A DNA stretch of 64,000 bases from Rhodoflexus caldus (GTDB taxonomy: Bacteria > Bacteroidota > Bacteroidia > Cytophagales > Thermoflexibacteraceae), in the NCBI RefSeq assembly GCF_021206925.1, contig NZ_JAJPRF010000012.1:1-64000 (forward strand). Direction: 5' to 3'. Positions within the stretch are counted from its first letter, which is position 1, and every line of letters starts with the position of its first letter. Below the pieces are notes generated by a model. It saw only the letters and a list, made by a program, of their open reading frames with translations, searched no databases and was not told the origin of the DNA. The translations under genes and the position numbers were made by a program. This document shows positions 26,099 to 34,165 of this stretch, in pieces.

Positions 26099-26761
26099 AT
26101 GAAAACCAATCAACTGTTAAAAGCCGGCGCACTTTTGTTACTGTTAGTGCTGCCGGCTTTGGCATTTCTATTTCTCAGGGGATTTGGTGAAAATGAGTTT
26201 GCACTGCCCATACTTAATCCCGAGTCGGGAGAATGTGCTCCCAACAAAGTGGATGATATTCACCGCATTCCTCCTTTCTCATTTATCAATCAGGACGGCC
26301 AACCTTTCTCCGACAAAGAACTGGCCGGTAAAATTTATGTAACGGACTTTTTCTTTACCCGTTGCCCCGATATTTGCCTCACAATGTCTTCCGAATTAGC
26401 CCGCGTGCATGAGGCCATGAAAAACTATCCGGAAGTGGTAATTCTGTCGCATACGGTAGACCCTGCTTTTGACAGTGCACAGGTACTCAAAGCCTATGCC
26501 CAACGCTACGGCGCTGATACCAAGCGGTGGATTTTTGTTACGGGTGACAAAAACGCTATTTACGAACAGGCGCGATGCGGCTATTACATTGCTGCCAAAC
26601 CTGCCACATCGGATACGGAACTTGATTTCATCCACAGCGACAAACTTGTGCTGGTAGATAAGGAAAAGCGCATCAGAGGCTATTACAGCGGCACGCGCAG
26701 GGAAGACGTGGACAGGCTGATTACGGAAATTCAGGTATTGCTTGCCGAATACAAAAAATAG
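26099..26761 (+). CDS. SCO1/SenC-type copper chaperone
   Basis: The 220-residue protein has one N-terminal membrane anchor and a thioredoxin-like domain on the periplasmic side. The copper site is complete: CPDIC (CxxxC) in DFFFTRCPDICLTMSSELARVH, and the distal histidine in FIHSDKLVLVDKEKRIRGYYSG. SCO proteins deliver copper to, or reduce, the CuA site of subunit II. ATG 26099 is chosen over the TTG immediately before. Its place in the block agrees with oxidase assembly. Confidence 0.92.
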   Translation: MKTNQLLKAGALLLLLVLPALAFLFLRGFGENEFALPILNPESGECAPNKVDDIHRIPPFSFINQDGQPFSDKELAGKIYVTDFFFTRCPDICLTMSSELARVHEAMKNYPEVVILSHTVDPAFDSAQVLKAYAQRYGADTKRWIFVTGDKNAIYEQARCGYYIAAKPATSDTELDFIHSDKLVLVDKEKRIRGYYSGTRREDVDRLITEIQVLLAEYKK

Positions 26762-26827
26762 ACAATACAGCAAACAAATCACTACTGAACCTGTTTAATC
26801 TTTATCACTTAGCATTTTTTTGAATCT

Positions 26828-27418
26828 ATGGCTCTGCAAGAAATCGCCCCTAAGCAAGACAAGCAATATTTGGCCGCCATCGGTATCATTTCCGTATTGA
26901 TACCCATTGTAGTGGCATTATTGCTGTTTGTTCCTCAAACAGGTAAATTAGGAGATATAGATGTGTCTATTCTCCCGCACATCAATGCATTGCTGAACAG
27001 TGCCACGGCTGCTTGTTTGGTAGTGGCTTATTTTTTCATTAAAAATCGCAATGAGGAAATGCACAGGCGACTAATGATGGCCGCCTTTGTTCTGTCTTCC
27101 TTATTTTTGGTTTCGTATGTTGTCTATCACTTTCAAGCGCCTTCCACTAAGTTCGGCGATACTAACGGCGATGGTATATTGAGCGAAATAGAACTGGCCG
27201 AGGCAGGAATTATGCGAGGAATTTATTTGTTTATCTTATTGACGCACATTCTGTTAGCGGCTGTGGTGGTTCCTTTTGTCTTGGTTGCTTTTTACTTTGC
27301 GCTTAGCAGGCAAATTAGCCGCCATAAGAAAATTGTGAAATTCACTTTCCCGATTTGGCTTTACGTAGCTGTTACGGGTGTGATTGTATATCTGATGATT
27401 AGCCCATATTACCTATGA
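26828..27418 (+). CDS. DUF420 membrane protein with an EF-hand-like loop
   Basis: The 196-residue protein has five membrane helices and the conserved histidines of DUF420/CtaM-like proteins (LPHINALLNS, EEMHRRLMM, YVVYHFQ, LLTHILLA), a family needed for activity of heme A oxidases in some bacteria. Between helices 3 and 4 lies DTNGDGILSEIE (111-122), a textbook 12-residue EF-hand calcium loop with D, N, D, G, hydrophobic and E in place. That loop would be extracytoplasmic. Whether it binds calcium is unknown. The stop overlaps the start of the next gene (ATGA). Confidence 0.85.
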   Translation: MALQEIAPKQDKQYLAAIGIISVLIPIVVALLLFVPQTGKLGDIDVSILPHINALLNSATAACLVVAYFFIKNRNEEMHRRLMMAAFVLSSLFLVSYVVYHFQAPSTKFGDTNGDGILSEIELAEAGIMRGIYLFILLTHILLAAVVVPFVLVAFYFALSRQISRHKKIVKFTFPIWLYVAVTGVIVYLMISPYYL

Positions 27419-27705
27419 AAAAAGTGATTGGCATTACTTTGCTGTTGATAGCTGCCATGTGGCTGCTGCCCGATGTGGCAGAAGCACAATGTGCCATGTG
27501 CCGCGCCACTGTTGAAAATAACGTAAGTACGGGTGCAAATAAAATTGGGAGCGGGCTTAATACGGGCATCCTTTACCTGATGAGCATCCCTTATCTGATA
27601 TTCGTTGTGATTGCTTACCTGTGGTATAAACAAAGCAAGGTACAACAAGCCAAAAAAATGTTGCTGGCAGAGCAACTGCGCAATATTGGCGTGCGCCTAT
27701 CGTAG
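27415..27705 (+). CDS. Small exported membrane protein with a CxxC motif
   Basis: The 96-residue protein begins with a signal peptide (MKKVIGITLLLIAAMWLLPDVAEA), then QCAMCRATVENN with a CxxC pair just after the predicted cut, and one membrane helix at about 50-68. The C-terminal tail is basic and presumably cytoplasmic. It is coupled by a four-base overlap to DUF420 at the end of the oxidase operon. The CxxC at the membrane's outer face would suit metal or thiol handling in oxidase assembly, but I know no defined function. Confidence 0.7.
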   Translation: MKKVIGITLLLIAAMWLLPDVAEAQCAMCRATVENNVSTGANKIGSGLNTGILYLMSIPYLIFVVIAYLWYKQSKVQQAKKMLLAEQLRNIGVRLS

Positions 27706-27786
27706 CCGCTTGATACAAAGCACATAAGTGCAAGCATTGGTCGGCGAGAACAATATTTCACATCAATTATTCAAAATCAGACAGTT

Positions 27787-27820
27787 AAACCTGATAGGCT
27801 TCATAACCTGTCAGGTTTTT
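27787..27820 (+). terminator. Terminator of the oxidase operon (palindrome family)
   Basis: AAACCTGATAGG (27787-27798) pairs with CCTGTCAGGTTT (27807-27818) with one wobble, followed by TT. It is about 80 bases after the last oxidase gene. Confidence 0.7.
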
Positions 27821-27869
27821 GTATAATTGAGCGGCATAGAACTGTGTTTAGGAATTCGGATAGGAGAAT

Positions 27870-27899
27870 AAAAACTCGTGTAAATCCGCATTATCCGCC
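27870..27899. repeat. Dispersed GCGGATTTACAC tract, copy 3 (minus orientation)
   Basis: Reads GGCGGATAATGCGGATTTACACG on the minus strand, like the tracts at 19006, 20644 and 48674. The 27706-28104 gap also holds a terminator, a second hairpin and a promoter, and no gene. Confidence 0.5.
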
Positions 27900-27935
27900 A
27901 AAAAAGAGTTGGTACTCACTCCATAAAGTAATAGA

Positions 27936-27979
27936 AAAAGCATCCCCGAAAGGATTTATGTTCTTCGGGAATGCTTTTG
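27936..27979 (+). promoter_or_regulatory. Long hairpin ahead of the SusC gene
   Basis: AAAAGCATCCCCGAA (27936-27950) pairs with TTCGGGAATGCTTTT (27964-27978) with one mismatch around a 13-base loop and is followed by TGTACAT. It could end read-through from upstream or act as a leader element, but the likely susC promoter lies after it. Confidence 0.45.
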
Positions 27980-28016
27980 TACATATCTTAAAATACACAC
28001 TTCTTTCCATTAAAAA

Positions 28017-28047
28017 TTGCAAAACAGTACAGTGGTTCGTAGTTTTA
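28017..28047 (+). promoter_or_regulatory. Weak candidate promoter of susC/susD
   Basis: TTG (28017-28019), 20 bases, then TAGTTTTA (28040-28047), which differs from TAnnTTTG only at the last base. It is 57 bases before the susC ATG. Confidence 0.35.
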
Positions 28048-28104
28048 GGTAACGGTTAATGTAGTTAATCGTCTGTTCACAAAAAACTTAAACCTCTACT
28101 TCTT

Positions 28105-31100
28105 ATGAAGCAATTAAACTCCCTGAAAAGAGTGCTGACATTGGCCTTTTTTCTTTGCGTGCAATCGCTGTGGGCGCAGGAACGCGTTATCAGCGGGCGC
28201 GTTACCTCTTCCGACGACGGCTCGGGCATTCCGGGTGTGAATGTAGTTGTGAAAGGTGCTACCAAAGGCACTGTAACAGATGCCACGGGCAACTATCGCA
28301 TTTCCATAGGTGCTGATGTGAATTTCTTGGTATTTTCTTCCGTCGGATATATCCGGCAGGAGGTGGAACTGGGCAACCGAACCACTGTGGATGTAGTATT
28401 GCAGGTAGATACCCGCCAATTGGATGAGGTGGTTGTTACGGCACTCGGCTTGACACAACAGAAAAAATCGCTGACCTATTCGGTACAGGAAGTGAAAAGT
28501 ACCGAATTGTTGCAATCCCGCGAGGCTAATATTGTTAATGCGCTGAACAGCAAGGTGGCAGGGGTACAAATCATCAGCAATGCCGGAACGCCCGGTGCAG
28601 GTGCTTCTATCAATATCCGCGGGAAGAACTCGTTTACGGGTGCCAGCCAGCCGCTGTTTGTGGTGGACGGTGTTCCGATGAATAACGCATTCCGCGGAGG
28701 CAGCGGTTCAGGGGTGGACGTACCCAACCGTGCCGTGGATATTAACCCCGATGATATTGAAACCATTTCCGTATTGAAAGGCCCTGCTGCCGCTGCTTTG
28801 TACGGCATTCAGGGTGGCAACGGCGTAGTCCTCATCACCACCAAAAAGGGTGCAAAAAGCGACAAACGCACCACAACCATTAATTTCAACACTTCTTATG
28901 CTGTTGAAAATATCAACAAAGTATTCCCCTTGCAGCAGGAATTTGCACAGGGCAGCGGCGGCGTATTTTCCGATGCCCCTACACAGACTTTCCTGTTCGG
29001 GCCGCGCCTGAGCGATTTGCGCTACAACGGCATACCGGACGTACTCAGCCCGCTGGGCAGAATAGTCCCTGCAACTGACCCTTCTGCCCGTCAGGATTTG
29101 CTCGTGCGCCCTTTTGATAACCAAGGCAACTTTTGGCAAACGGGAACTACTTGGAACAACCACGTGAGCATTATGAGCGGCAACAAAGACGGCAACTTGT
29201 ACTTCTCCATCGGCCATTTAGACCAGAAAGGCATCATCCCGAACAATACGTTTGGCCGCACAACGGTCAAACTTTCCGGCGAAACGGCATTGAGTGAGAA
29301 AATCCGCCTGTCGTCTTCGGCAACTTACACCCGTTCGGGTGGCAACCGCATCGGCCGCGGCGACAACTTCACGGGACCTGTGCAAGGTCTGTACCGCACT
29401 CCTGCCCACTTTGATATTTTCAACGGGCAACGCGACCCCCGCAACCCGATTGCCTACCAGTTCCCCAACGGTTCGCAACGCAACTTCCGCAACCGCAACC
29501 AGATTGATGCGACGAACCCTGCTGACCTTGCGCTGGGACCTGACAGCCCGCTTTGGACAGTGAACCAAAATGCTTTCATAGACGATGTACACCGCCTGAA
29601 CGGTTACATACAACTCAACGGACAAATTCTGCCTTGGCTGAAAGCACTTTGGCGCGGTGGTGTGGATTTATTCTCCGATAACCGCCTGCAAACGTTCAAC
29701 GTTGGCTCGTTTGGCGGTGATGGGCGCTATGGCCGCGTAGCCGAAGAAACCTATTTAGACCGCACTTTCAACTCCGATTTCGTGCTGACGGCCGAGAAAA
29801 AAGTAGGCGACTTCAACTTGACAGCCTTGGTAGGTCATAACCACTTTGCCACACGGTCTAACTACAACCGCATTGACGGCAACACCTTCAATCAGCCCGA
29901 TTTCTTCAATATTTCCAATGCAACGATTTACGCCAATCCGCAGCAGTCATTGGTACGCCGTGCTACCTACGCAGCCTTTGCTAGCCTGAAAGCAGATTAC
30001 AAGGACATGATTTTCATGGAATTGACCGGCCGTAACGAGTGGGCTTCTACCCTGCCGAAAGATAACAACTCGTTTTTCTTCCCTTCGGCAAGTTTGAGTG
30101 CCTCTCTGACCGATATGTTCGGTTTGCAGGATAACAAAACTTTTTCGTTGGGCAAAGTGCGCGTGTCGTATGCCAGTGCAGCACAAATTCCGGCGGCTTA
30201 TGCTACGGAAACCTTCTTTTTCCGTGCCAGTGCTGTTAACGGATTCGGCAGCGGCATCAGCTTCCCTATTCAGGGTAGCAATATAGGCGGTGTAACGCTG
30301 AGCAACACGCTGGGCAACCCTGCTCTGAAACCTGAAACCAATAACACTTTTGAAATCGGTACGAACCTGCACTTCCTCAGCGACCGCATTACGCTGGACT
30401 TTACCTACTACAATTCTTTGAGCCGCAACCTGCTCACGCCGCTGCAAATTGCAGCATCTTCGGGCTTTACTACCCGCAACGTAAACGCAGGCGAAGTTCG
30501 CAACCGCGGTATTGAAGCCGTACTGACGCTGACTCCTCTGAAAAAAGACGACTTGCGCTGGGATATGACTTTCAACTTTACCCGCAACCGCAATGTTGTA
30601 GTGTCATTGCCCGAGGGTTTGGCATTTATTAACCTCCCCGGCTTCGGCACTATCTTCACCCCGCGCCTGATTCCCGGGCAGGAGTTTGGCGTATTCTACG
30701 GCACCGGGTGGCTGCGCGATGACCAAGGCCGCCGCATCATTGGCGACAACGGCTTCCCGATTCGCCAAGACAATATCCTGATTGGCAACCCTAATCCGCG
30801 CTACCTGTTGGGTATCCGCAATACGGTTTCATGGAAAGGATTGAGTTTATCGTTCCTGTTTGACATTCGCAAAGGCGGCGATGTATGGAACGGCACCGAG
30901 GCAGTTCTGACCAATATCGGTGCAACCATGCGCACCCTGCAACGCGGCGAGCAAGTGGTTTTTGAAGGCGTTCGCCGCGACGGCACACCGAATACACAGG
31001 CTGTAACGCTGACACAGCAAAACTGGTTCCAGCAAGACGGCCGCGCTACCGGTGCAGCCGGTGTGCACGAGCAGTTTGTGGAAGATGCCAGTTGGGTGCG

Positions 31101-31329
31101 TCTCCGCGACCTGACCATCGGCTACACCTTGCCGAAACCAATTGCCCAAAAGTTGAAAATGAAGTCATTGGATGTATCTGTTTTTGGCCGCAACCTGTGG
31201 CTGCTGACCAATTACAGCGGCGTAGACCCCGAAAACAACTTGTACGGTGTCAGCCCCGCGCAGGGTTTGGACTATTTCGGCAACCCGAACACCCGCAGCA
31301 TGGGCATCAGCCTGAACGCTTCTTTTTAA
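28105..31329 (+). CDS. SusC/RagA-type TonB-linked outer membrane transporter
   Basis: The 1074-residue transporter has a signal peptide (MKQLNSLKRVLTLAFFLCVQSLWAQ), a carboxypeptidase-regulatory-like domain (about 27-105: VISGRVTSSDDGSGIPGVNV), the SusC-defining LDEVVVTALG region, a plug with INIRGKNSFTGASQPLFVVDG, and a barrel ending in an aromatic residue (LNASF). It carries a large substrate across the outer membrane with its SusD partner encoded next. No glycosidase, peptidase or sensor gene flanks the pair, so the substrate cannot be inferred. Length is usual for SusC. Confidence 0.93.
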   Translation: MKQLNSLKRVLTLAFFLCVQSLWAQERVISGRVTSSDDGSGIPGVNVVVKGATKGTVTDATGNYRISIGADVNFLVFSSVGYIRQEVELGNRTTVDVVLQVDTRQLDEVVVTALGLTQQKKSLTYSVQEVKSTELLQSREANIVNALNSKVAGVQIISNAGTPGAGASINIRGKNSFTGASQPLFVVDGVPMNNAFRGGSGSGVDVPNRAVDINPDDIETISVLKGPAAAALYGIQGGNGVVLITTKKGAKSDKRTTTINFNTSYAVENINKVFPLQQEFAQGSGGVFSDAPTQTFLFGPRLSDLRYNGIPDVLSPLGRIVPATDPSARQDLLVRPFDNQGNFWQTGTTWNNHVSIMSGNKDGNLYFSIGHLDQKGIIPNNTFGRTTVKLSGETALSEKIRLSSSATYTRSGGNRIGRGDNFTGPVQGLYRTPAHFDIFNGQRDPRNPIAYQFPNGSQRNFRNRNQIDATNPADLALGPDSPLWTVNQNAFIDDVHRLNGYIQLNGQILPWLKALWRGGVDLFSDNRLQTFNVGSFGGDGRYGRVAEETYLDRTFNSDFVLTAEKKVGDFNLTALVGHNHFATRSNYNRIDGNTFNQPDFFNISNATIYANPQQSLVRRATYAAFASLKADYKDMIFMELTGRNEWASTLPKDNNSFFFPSASLSASLTDMFGLQDNKTFSLGKVRVSYASAAQIPAAYATETFFFRASAVNGFGSGISFPIQGSNIGGVTLSNTLGNPALKPETNNTFEIGTNLHFLSDRITLDFTYYNSLSRNLLTPLQIAASSGFTTRNVNAGEVRNRGIEAVLTLTPLKKDDLRWDMTFNFTRNRNVVVSLPEGLAFINLPGFGTIFTPRLIPGQEFGVFYGTGWLRDDQGRRIIGDNGFPIRQDNILIGNPNPRYLLGIRNTVSWKGLSLSFLFDIRKGGDVWNGTEAVLTNIGATMRTLQRGEQVVFEGVRRDGTPNTQAVTLTQQNWFQQDGRATGAAGVHEQFVEDASWVRLRDLTIGYTLPKPIAQKLKMKSLDVSVFGRNLWLLTNYSGVDPENNLYGVSPAQGLDYFGNPNTRSMGISLNASF

Positions 31330-31362
31330 CAATAGAAAACCGCTAAACTTTTGAAAATCAAC

Positions 31363-32823
31363 ATGAAACGCAAGATATTCAGCCTGATTGCCGCAACAGC
31401 TCTAAGCATGAGCGCCTGCGACTTCGGCAATACGAACGTCAATCCCAATTCGGCAACCGATGCACCCATGAACGTGCTCTTGCCTGCCGCACAAGCCAAC
31501 TTGGTATATGGCCTGCACGGCGATATTTCACAGTTTAACAGCCTGCTGGTACAACACCTGTCGGGTGCTGAAAACATTTACATCAGTATCGGGCAGTACG
31601 ACCTGAATGCCAACGTGGCAGCCCGCGTATGGAACGGCAACCTGTATCCGGGCGCTATGCAAGATTTGAGCGTTGTCATTCGCAAATCGTTCCAAGAAAA
31701 CTCACCGCACTACCGCGGGGTAAGCCGCATCCTGATGGCCAATGCACTGGGGCAAATAGTGGATTTGTGGAACAATGCGCCATATGATGAAGCCTTCCGC
31801 GGCAATGACCCGGTGAACCCTATCTTCACGCCGCGTTATCAGCCCGGTGCGGTGCTGTACGATTCGGTTAATGCACTGCTCAATAATGCGATTAACGACC
31901 TGAACAGCACTACAAGTTTTCGCTCGCCGGGGCGAGATGATTTGGTATATGCCGGTAACCGCCCCAACTGGATACGCGCGGCGCGTTCCTTGCAGGCACG
32001 CTATGCCAATCACCTAAGCAAAGTAGACCCGCAAGGCTCTGCACAGCGCGCACTGGCTGCCATTGATGCCGGAGCGATTACTTCCAACGCACAAGATGCC
32101 CGCATCGTATTCGGTACGGCCGTAAATACACCTTCGCCGTGGTTTGCAGCCCTGAACAGCAGCTTTGGCAACGGCTTCCGCCTTTCCACTTTTATGGTGA
32201 ATCTGATGCAAAGCCGTCAAGACCCTCGCCTGCCGTTCTATGCACGCACAACAGCAGCAGGTACTTTTGTAGGCTCACCTGCCGGAGGCCCGCAAAACCT
32301 GAACGCATCGCTGCCCGGGCCGTATTTTAACCGCCCCGAAACACCCGCCAACCTGATTACTTATGTAGAAGTGAAATTTATTGAAGCAGAAGCCGCTTTG
32401 CGATTAGGTAATCGGGAGCGGGCAGCAGCAGCGCACAATGAGGCTGTACGGGCTTCCATCGCCAAAATGACCGCCCCTATTGCCACCGCAGGACTGACCA
32501 CCAACACAGCAGCCAACAACGCCTACATAGCAACCTATGCCAGCGAAACCGCAGCAAGCATCTCTTTGGAGAAAATCATGACCGAAAAGTACATCGCACT
32601 TTTCCTCGACCCCGAAGCATGGACAGACTGGCGCCGCATGATAACCGCACAAACTCCCGGCGGTATCCCTGCCCTTACCATTGCCAATAATTCGCAAACC
32701 TTCACGCAAGGGCGCTTCCCGCGTCGCTGGCCGTACCCGATTACAGAGGTGCAGACCAACGGCGCATCCGTAGCAGCGGCCGGCCCTGCCTCCATCACCG
32801 ACTTGGTGTTCTGGGACAGATAA
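31363..32823 (+). CDS. SusD/RagB-type substrate-binding lipoprotein
   Basis: The start at 31363 gives MKRKIFSLIAATALSMSAC, a lipoprotein signal (an upstream TTG would add four residues). The mature protein is the helical SusD fold, with TPR-like helices around TSFRSPGRDDLVYAGNRPNW and the C-terminal SusD motif EKIMTEKYIALFLDPEAWTDWRRM. It caps the SusC barrel at the cell surface and binds the substrate. It begins 33 bases after susC and the pair forms one operon with its own terminator. Confidence 0.92.
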   Translation: MKRKIFSLIAATALSMSACDFGNTNVNPNSATDAPMNVLLPAAQANLVYGLHGDISQFNSLLVQHLSGAENIYISIGQYDLNANVAARVWNGNLYPGAMQDLSVVIRKSFQENSPHYRGVSRILMANALGQIVDLWNNAPYDEAFRGNDPVNPIFTPRYQPGAVLYDSVNALLNNAINDLNSTTSFRSPGRDDLVYAGNRPNWIRAARSLQARYANHLSKVDPQGSAQRALAAIDAGAITSNAQDARIVFGTAVNTPSPWFAALNSSFGNGFRLSTFMVNLMQSRQDPRLPFYARTTAAGTFVGSPAGGPQNLNASLPGPYFNRPETPANLITYVEVKFIEAEAALRLGNRERAAAAHNEAVRASIAKMTAPIATAGLTTNTAANNAYIATYASETAASISLEKIMTEKYIALFLDPEAWTDWRRMITAQTPGGIPALTIANNSQTFTQGRFPRRWPYPITEVQTNGASVAAAGPASITDLVFWDR

Positions 32824-32847
32824 CAGATTAGCCTTGCAACTCCCTCC

Positions 32848-32878
32848 TTCCCGATAAATCATAAAGACTTATCGGGGA
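32848..32878 (+). terminator. Hairpin after SusD
   Basis: TTCCCGATAA (32848-32857) pairs with TTATCGGGGA (32869-32878) with one wobble. No clear T run follows. Confidence 0.5.
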
Positions 32879-32941
32879 GGATATACAAAAGTGCAAGCGA
32901 TTTTGCGAAGAAAATTTTGTTTAAATTGTTGAAAACAGGAG

Positions 32942-32980
32942 CACAAACATGACAGGTCTTCGTAACCTGTCATGTTTGTG
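32942..32980. repeat. Perfect 16-base inverted repeat of the palindrome family
   Basis: CACAAACATGACAGGT (32942-32957) and ACCTGTCATGTTTGTG (32965-32980) are exact reverse complements with loop CTTCGTA. The inner ACAGGT/ACCTGT is shared with the family at 8091, 17476, 27787, 44994 and 60339. Confidence 0.65.
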
Positions 32981-33032
32981 TATATTGGCCTTCGCAAGGA
33001 TTTGCAGCGGTTTAGAGAATTTACTTGCTTGT

Positions 33033-33072
33033 AAAAAAAACGCCTAACAATTCAGAAAATTGTCAGGCGTTT
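33033..33072 (-). terminator. Terminator of the tRNA operon
   Basis: On the minus strand AAACGCCTGACAATT pairs with AATTGTTAGGCGTTT (positions 33072-33058 and 33052-33038) with one wobble, followed by a run of T. It is five bases after the last tRNA. Confidence 0.8.
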
Positions 33073-33076
33073 AAAG

Positions 33077-33149
33077 TGATCCCGCTGGGACTCGAACCCA
33101 GGACCCATACATTAAAAGTGTATTGCTCTACCAACTGAGCTACGGAATC
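33077..33149 (-). tRNA. tRNA-Lys (UUU), second copy of the operon
   Basis: The 73-base minus-strand cloverleaf has acceptor GATTCCG/CGGGATC plus discriminator A, D-arm GCTCAGTTGGTAGAGC, anticodon loop CTTTTAA between ATACA and TGTAT (anticodon TTT), and T-loop TTCGAGT. CCA is not encoded. The sequence is identical to the copy at 33259-33331. Confidence 0.95.
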
Positions 33150-33154
33150 TACTG

Positions 33155-33238
33155 TGCGCAAGAGAAGACTCGAACTTCCACGGGCTAACGCCCACCACCC
33201 CCTCAAGATGGCGTGTCTACCAGTTTCACCACTTGCGC
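33155..33238 (-). tRNA. tRNA-Leu (GAG)
   Basis: The 84-base minus-strand tRNA has acceptor GCGCAAG/CTTGCGC plus A, D-arm with GGTGAAACTGGTAGACAC, anticodon stem CCATC/GGTGG with loop TTGAGGG (anticodon GAG), a long class II variable arm TGGGCGTTAGCCCG, and T-loop TTCGAGT. It sits between two identical tRNA-Lys genes. Confidence 0.95.
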
Positions 33239-33258
33239 GACTTGGGGTAGAAATTCTG

Positions 33259-33331
33259 TGATCCCGCTGGGACTCGAACCCAGGACCCATACATTAAAAG
33301 TGTATTGCTCTACCAACTGAGCTACGGAATC
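33259..33331 (-). tRNA. tRNA-Lys (UUU), first copy of the operon
   Basis: The sequence is identical over all 73 bases to the tRNA at 33077-33149. It is the promoter-proximal gene of the minus-strand operon Lys-Leu-Lys. Confidence 0.95.
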
Positions 33332-33397
33332 CTTACTTTTGCTTAACAAAGATTTACTATCAAATGTTTGACGGGCTGCCTTTGTTTTTTGCGCCCA

Positions 33398-33427
33398 CAA
33401 AAGTATGACACGAAAAGCAAATGCAAA
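33398..33427 (-). promoter_or_regulatory. Promoter of the tRNA operon
   Basis: On the minus strand TTTG (complement of 33424-33427), 18 bases, then TACTTTTG (complement of 33398-33405). The predicted start is about 60 bases before the first tRNA. It overlaps the first codons of the divergent BatE-like gene. Confidence 0.6.
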
Positions 33428-34155
33428 AGATTATCCGAAATATATTTCTTATTTTTTTTGTCAGCCCCGTTTTTTCGGGCATTTCTCTTGGGCAAAACAC
33501 GCCTGATAAGTTGCTAAACCACGCCGACTCGCTGTATGCACAAGGCAAATACAAGGAGGCAGGCATTGCCTATCGGCAAGTATTGGAGCAGCACCGCAGC
33601 TACTCGCCGCAAATGCTTGCCAAAGCGGCCTTTATAGCCGAAGGCACCAACAACTACGATGAGGCTTTGTATTACCTCAACCTGCTTTATACCCGACAGC
33701 ATAGCGAAGCACTCTATAATAAAATTACCGATTTGGCTGCCCGCTATGAATTGCCGGGCTATGCGGTGGCCGACGAAGAGTTTCTTGTCCTTGCTCTGCG
33801 GCGATACATCTACCTATGGGGCAGTTTGCTGATGCTCATGGCAGGTTTGCTGACGTGGTACATATTCCGCAGGTATCGGCGCAAAAAGACTTTTGGGGCA
33901 GTAGCTATTGTGTGGGCAATTGCGGCTGCATCTGTTATATATGCCATACAGACCTTTTTACACCGACAAAAAGCAATTATCCGCAGCGAAAAAGCGTTTA
34001 TAATGAGTGCACCTGCTGCCGGTGCAGAGTTGATGTTTACCGCACAGAGAGGCCATTGTTTCAGAGTAACCGACAGCCGCGACATTTGGTGCCGCGTGCA
34101 ATGGAACGACAAAACAGGTTATGTGCGCCGCAACAATTTATGGATGATAGAATAA
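33421..34155 (+). CDS. BatE-like TPR/SH3 membrane protein
   Basis: The 244-residue protein has a signal peptide (to about residue 24, SGISLGQ), TPR repeats (about 28-105: LLNHADSLYAQGKYKEAGIAYRQVL), two membrane helices (about 130-150 and 157-176) and a C-terminal SH3-like domain (about 187-244, IWCRVQWNDKTGYVRRNNLW). This order is that of BatE, part of the Bacteroidota Bat operon linked to aerotolerance, but no BatA-D genes or MoxR ATPase are near. It is ten bases upstream of the histidine kinase gene, so it may belong to that signalling operon. Confidence 0.75.
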   Translation: MQKIIRNIFLIFFVSPVFSGISLGQNTPDKLLNHADSLYAQGKYKEAGIAYRQVLEQHRSYSPQMLAKAAFIAEGTNNYDEALYYLNLLYTRQHSEALYNKITDLAARYELPGYAVADEEFLVLALRRYIYLWGSLLMLMAGLLTWYIFRRYRRKKTFGAVAIVWAIAAASVIYAIQTFLHRQKAIIRSEKAFIMSAPAAGAELMFTAQRGHCFRVTDSRDIWCRVQWNDKTGYVRRNNLWMIE

Positions 34156-34165
34156 TCTTTTTTAC

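Noticed and set aside
22414-27705. Oxidase block as an incomplete or broken operon because subunits I and II are missing
   Set aside because: In Bacteroidota these subunits are commonly encoded with the alternative complex III genes elsewhere; all genes here look intact.
33063-33400. Open frames containing SVAQLVEQYTFNVWVLGSS
   Set aside because: These are translations through tRNA genes, a known source of false proteins.
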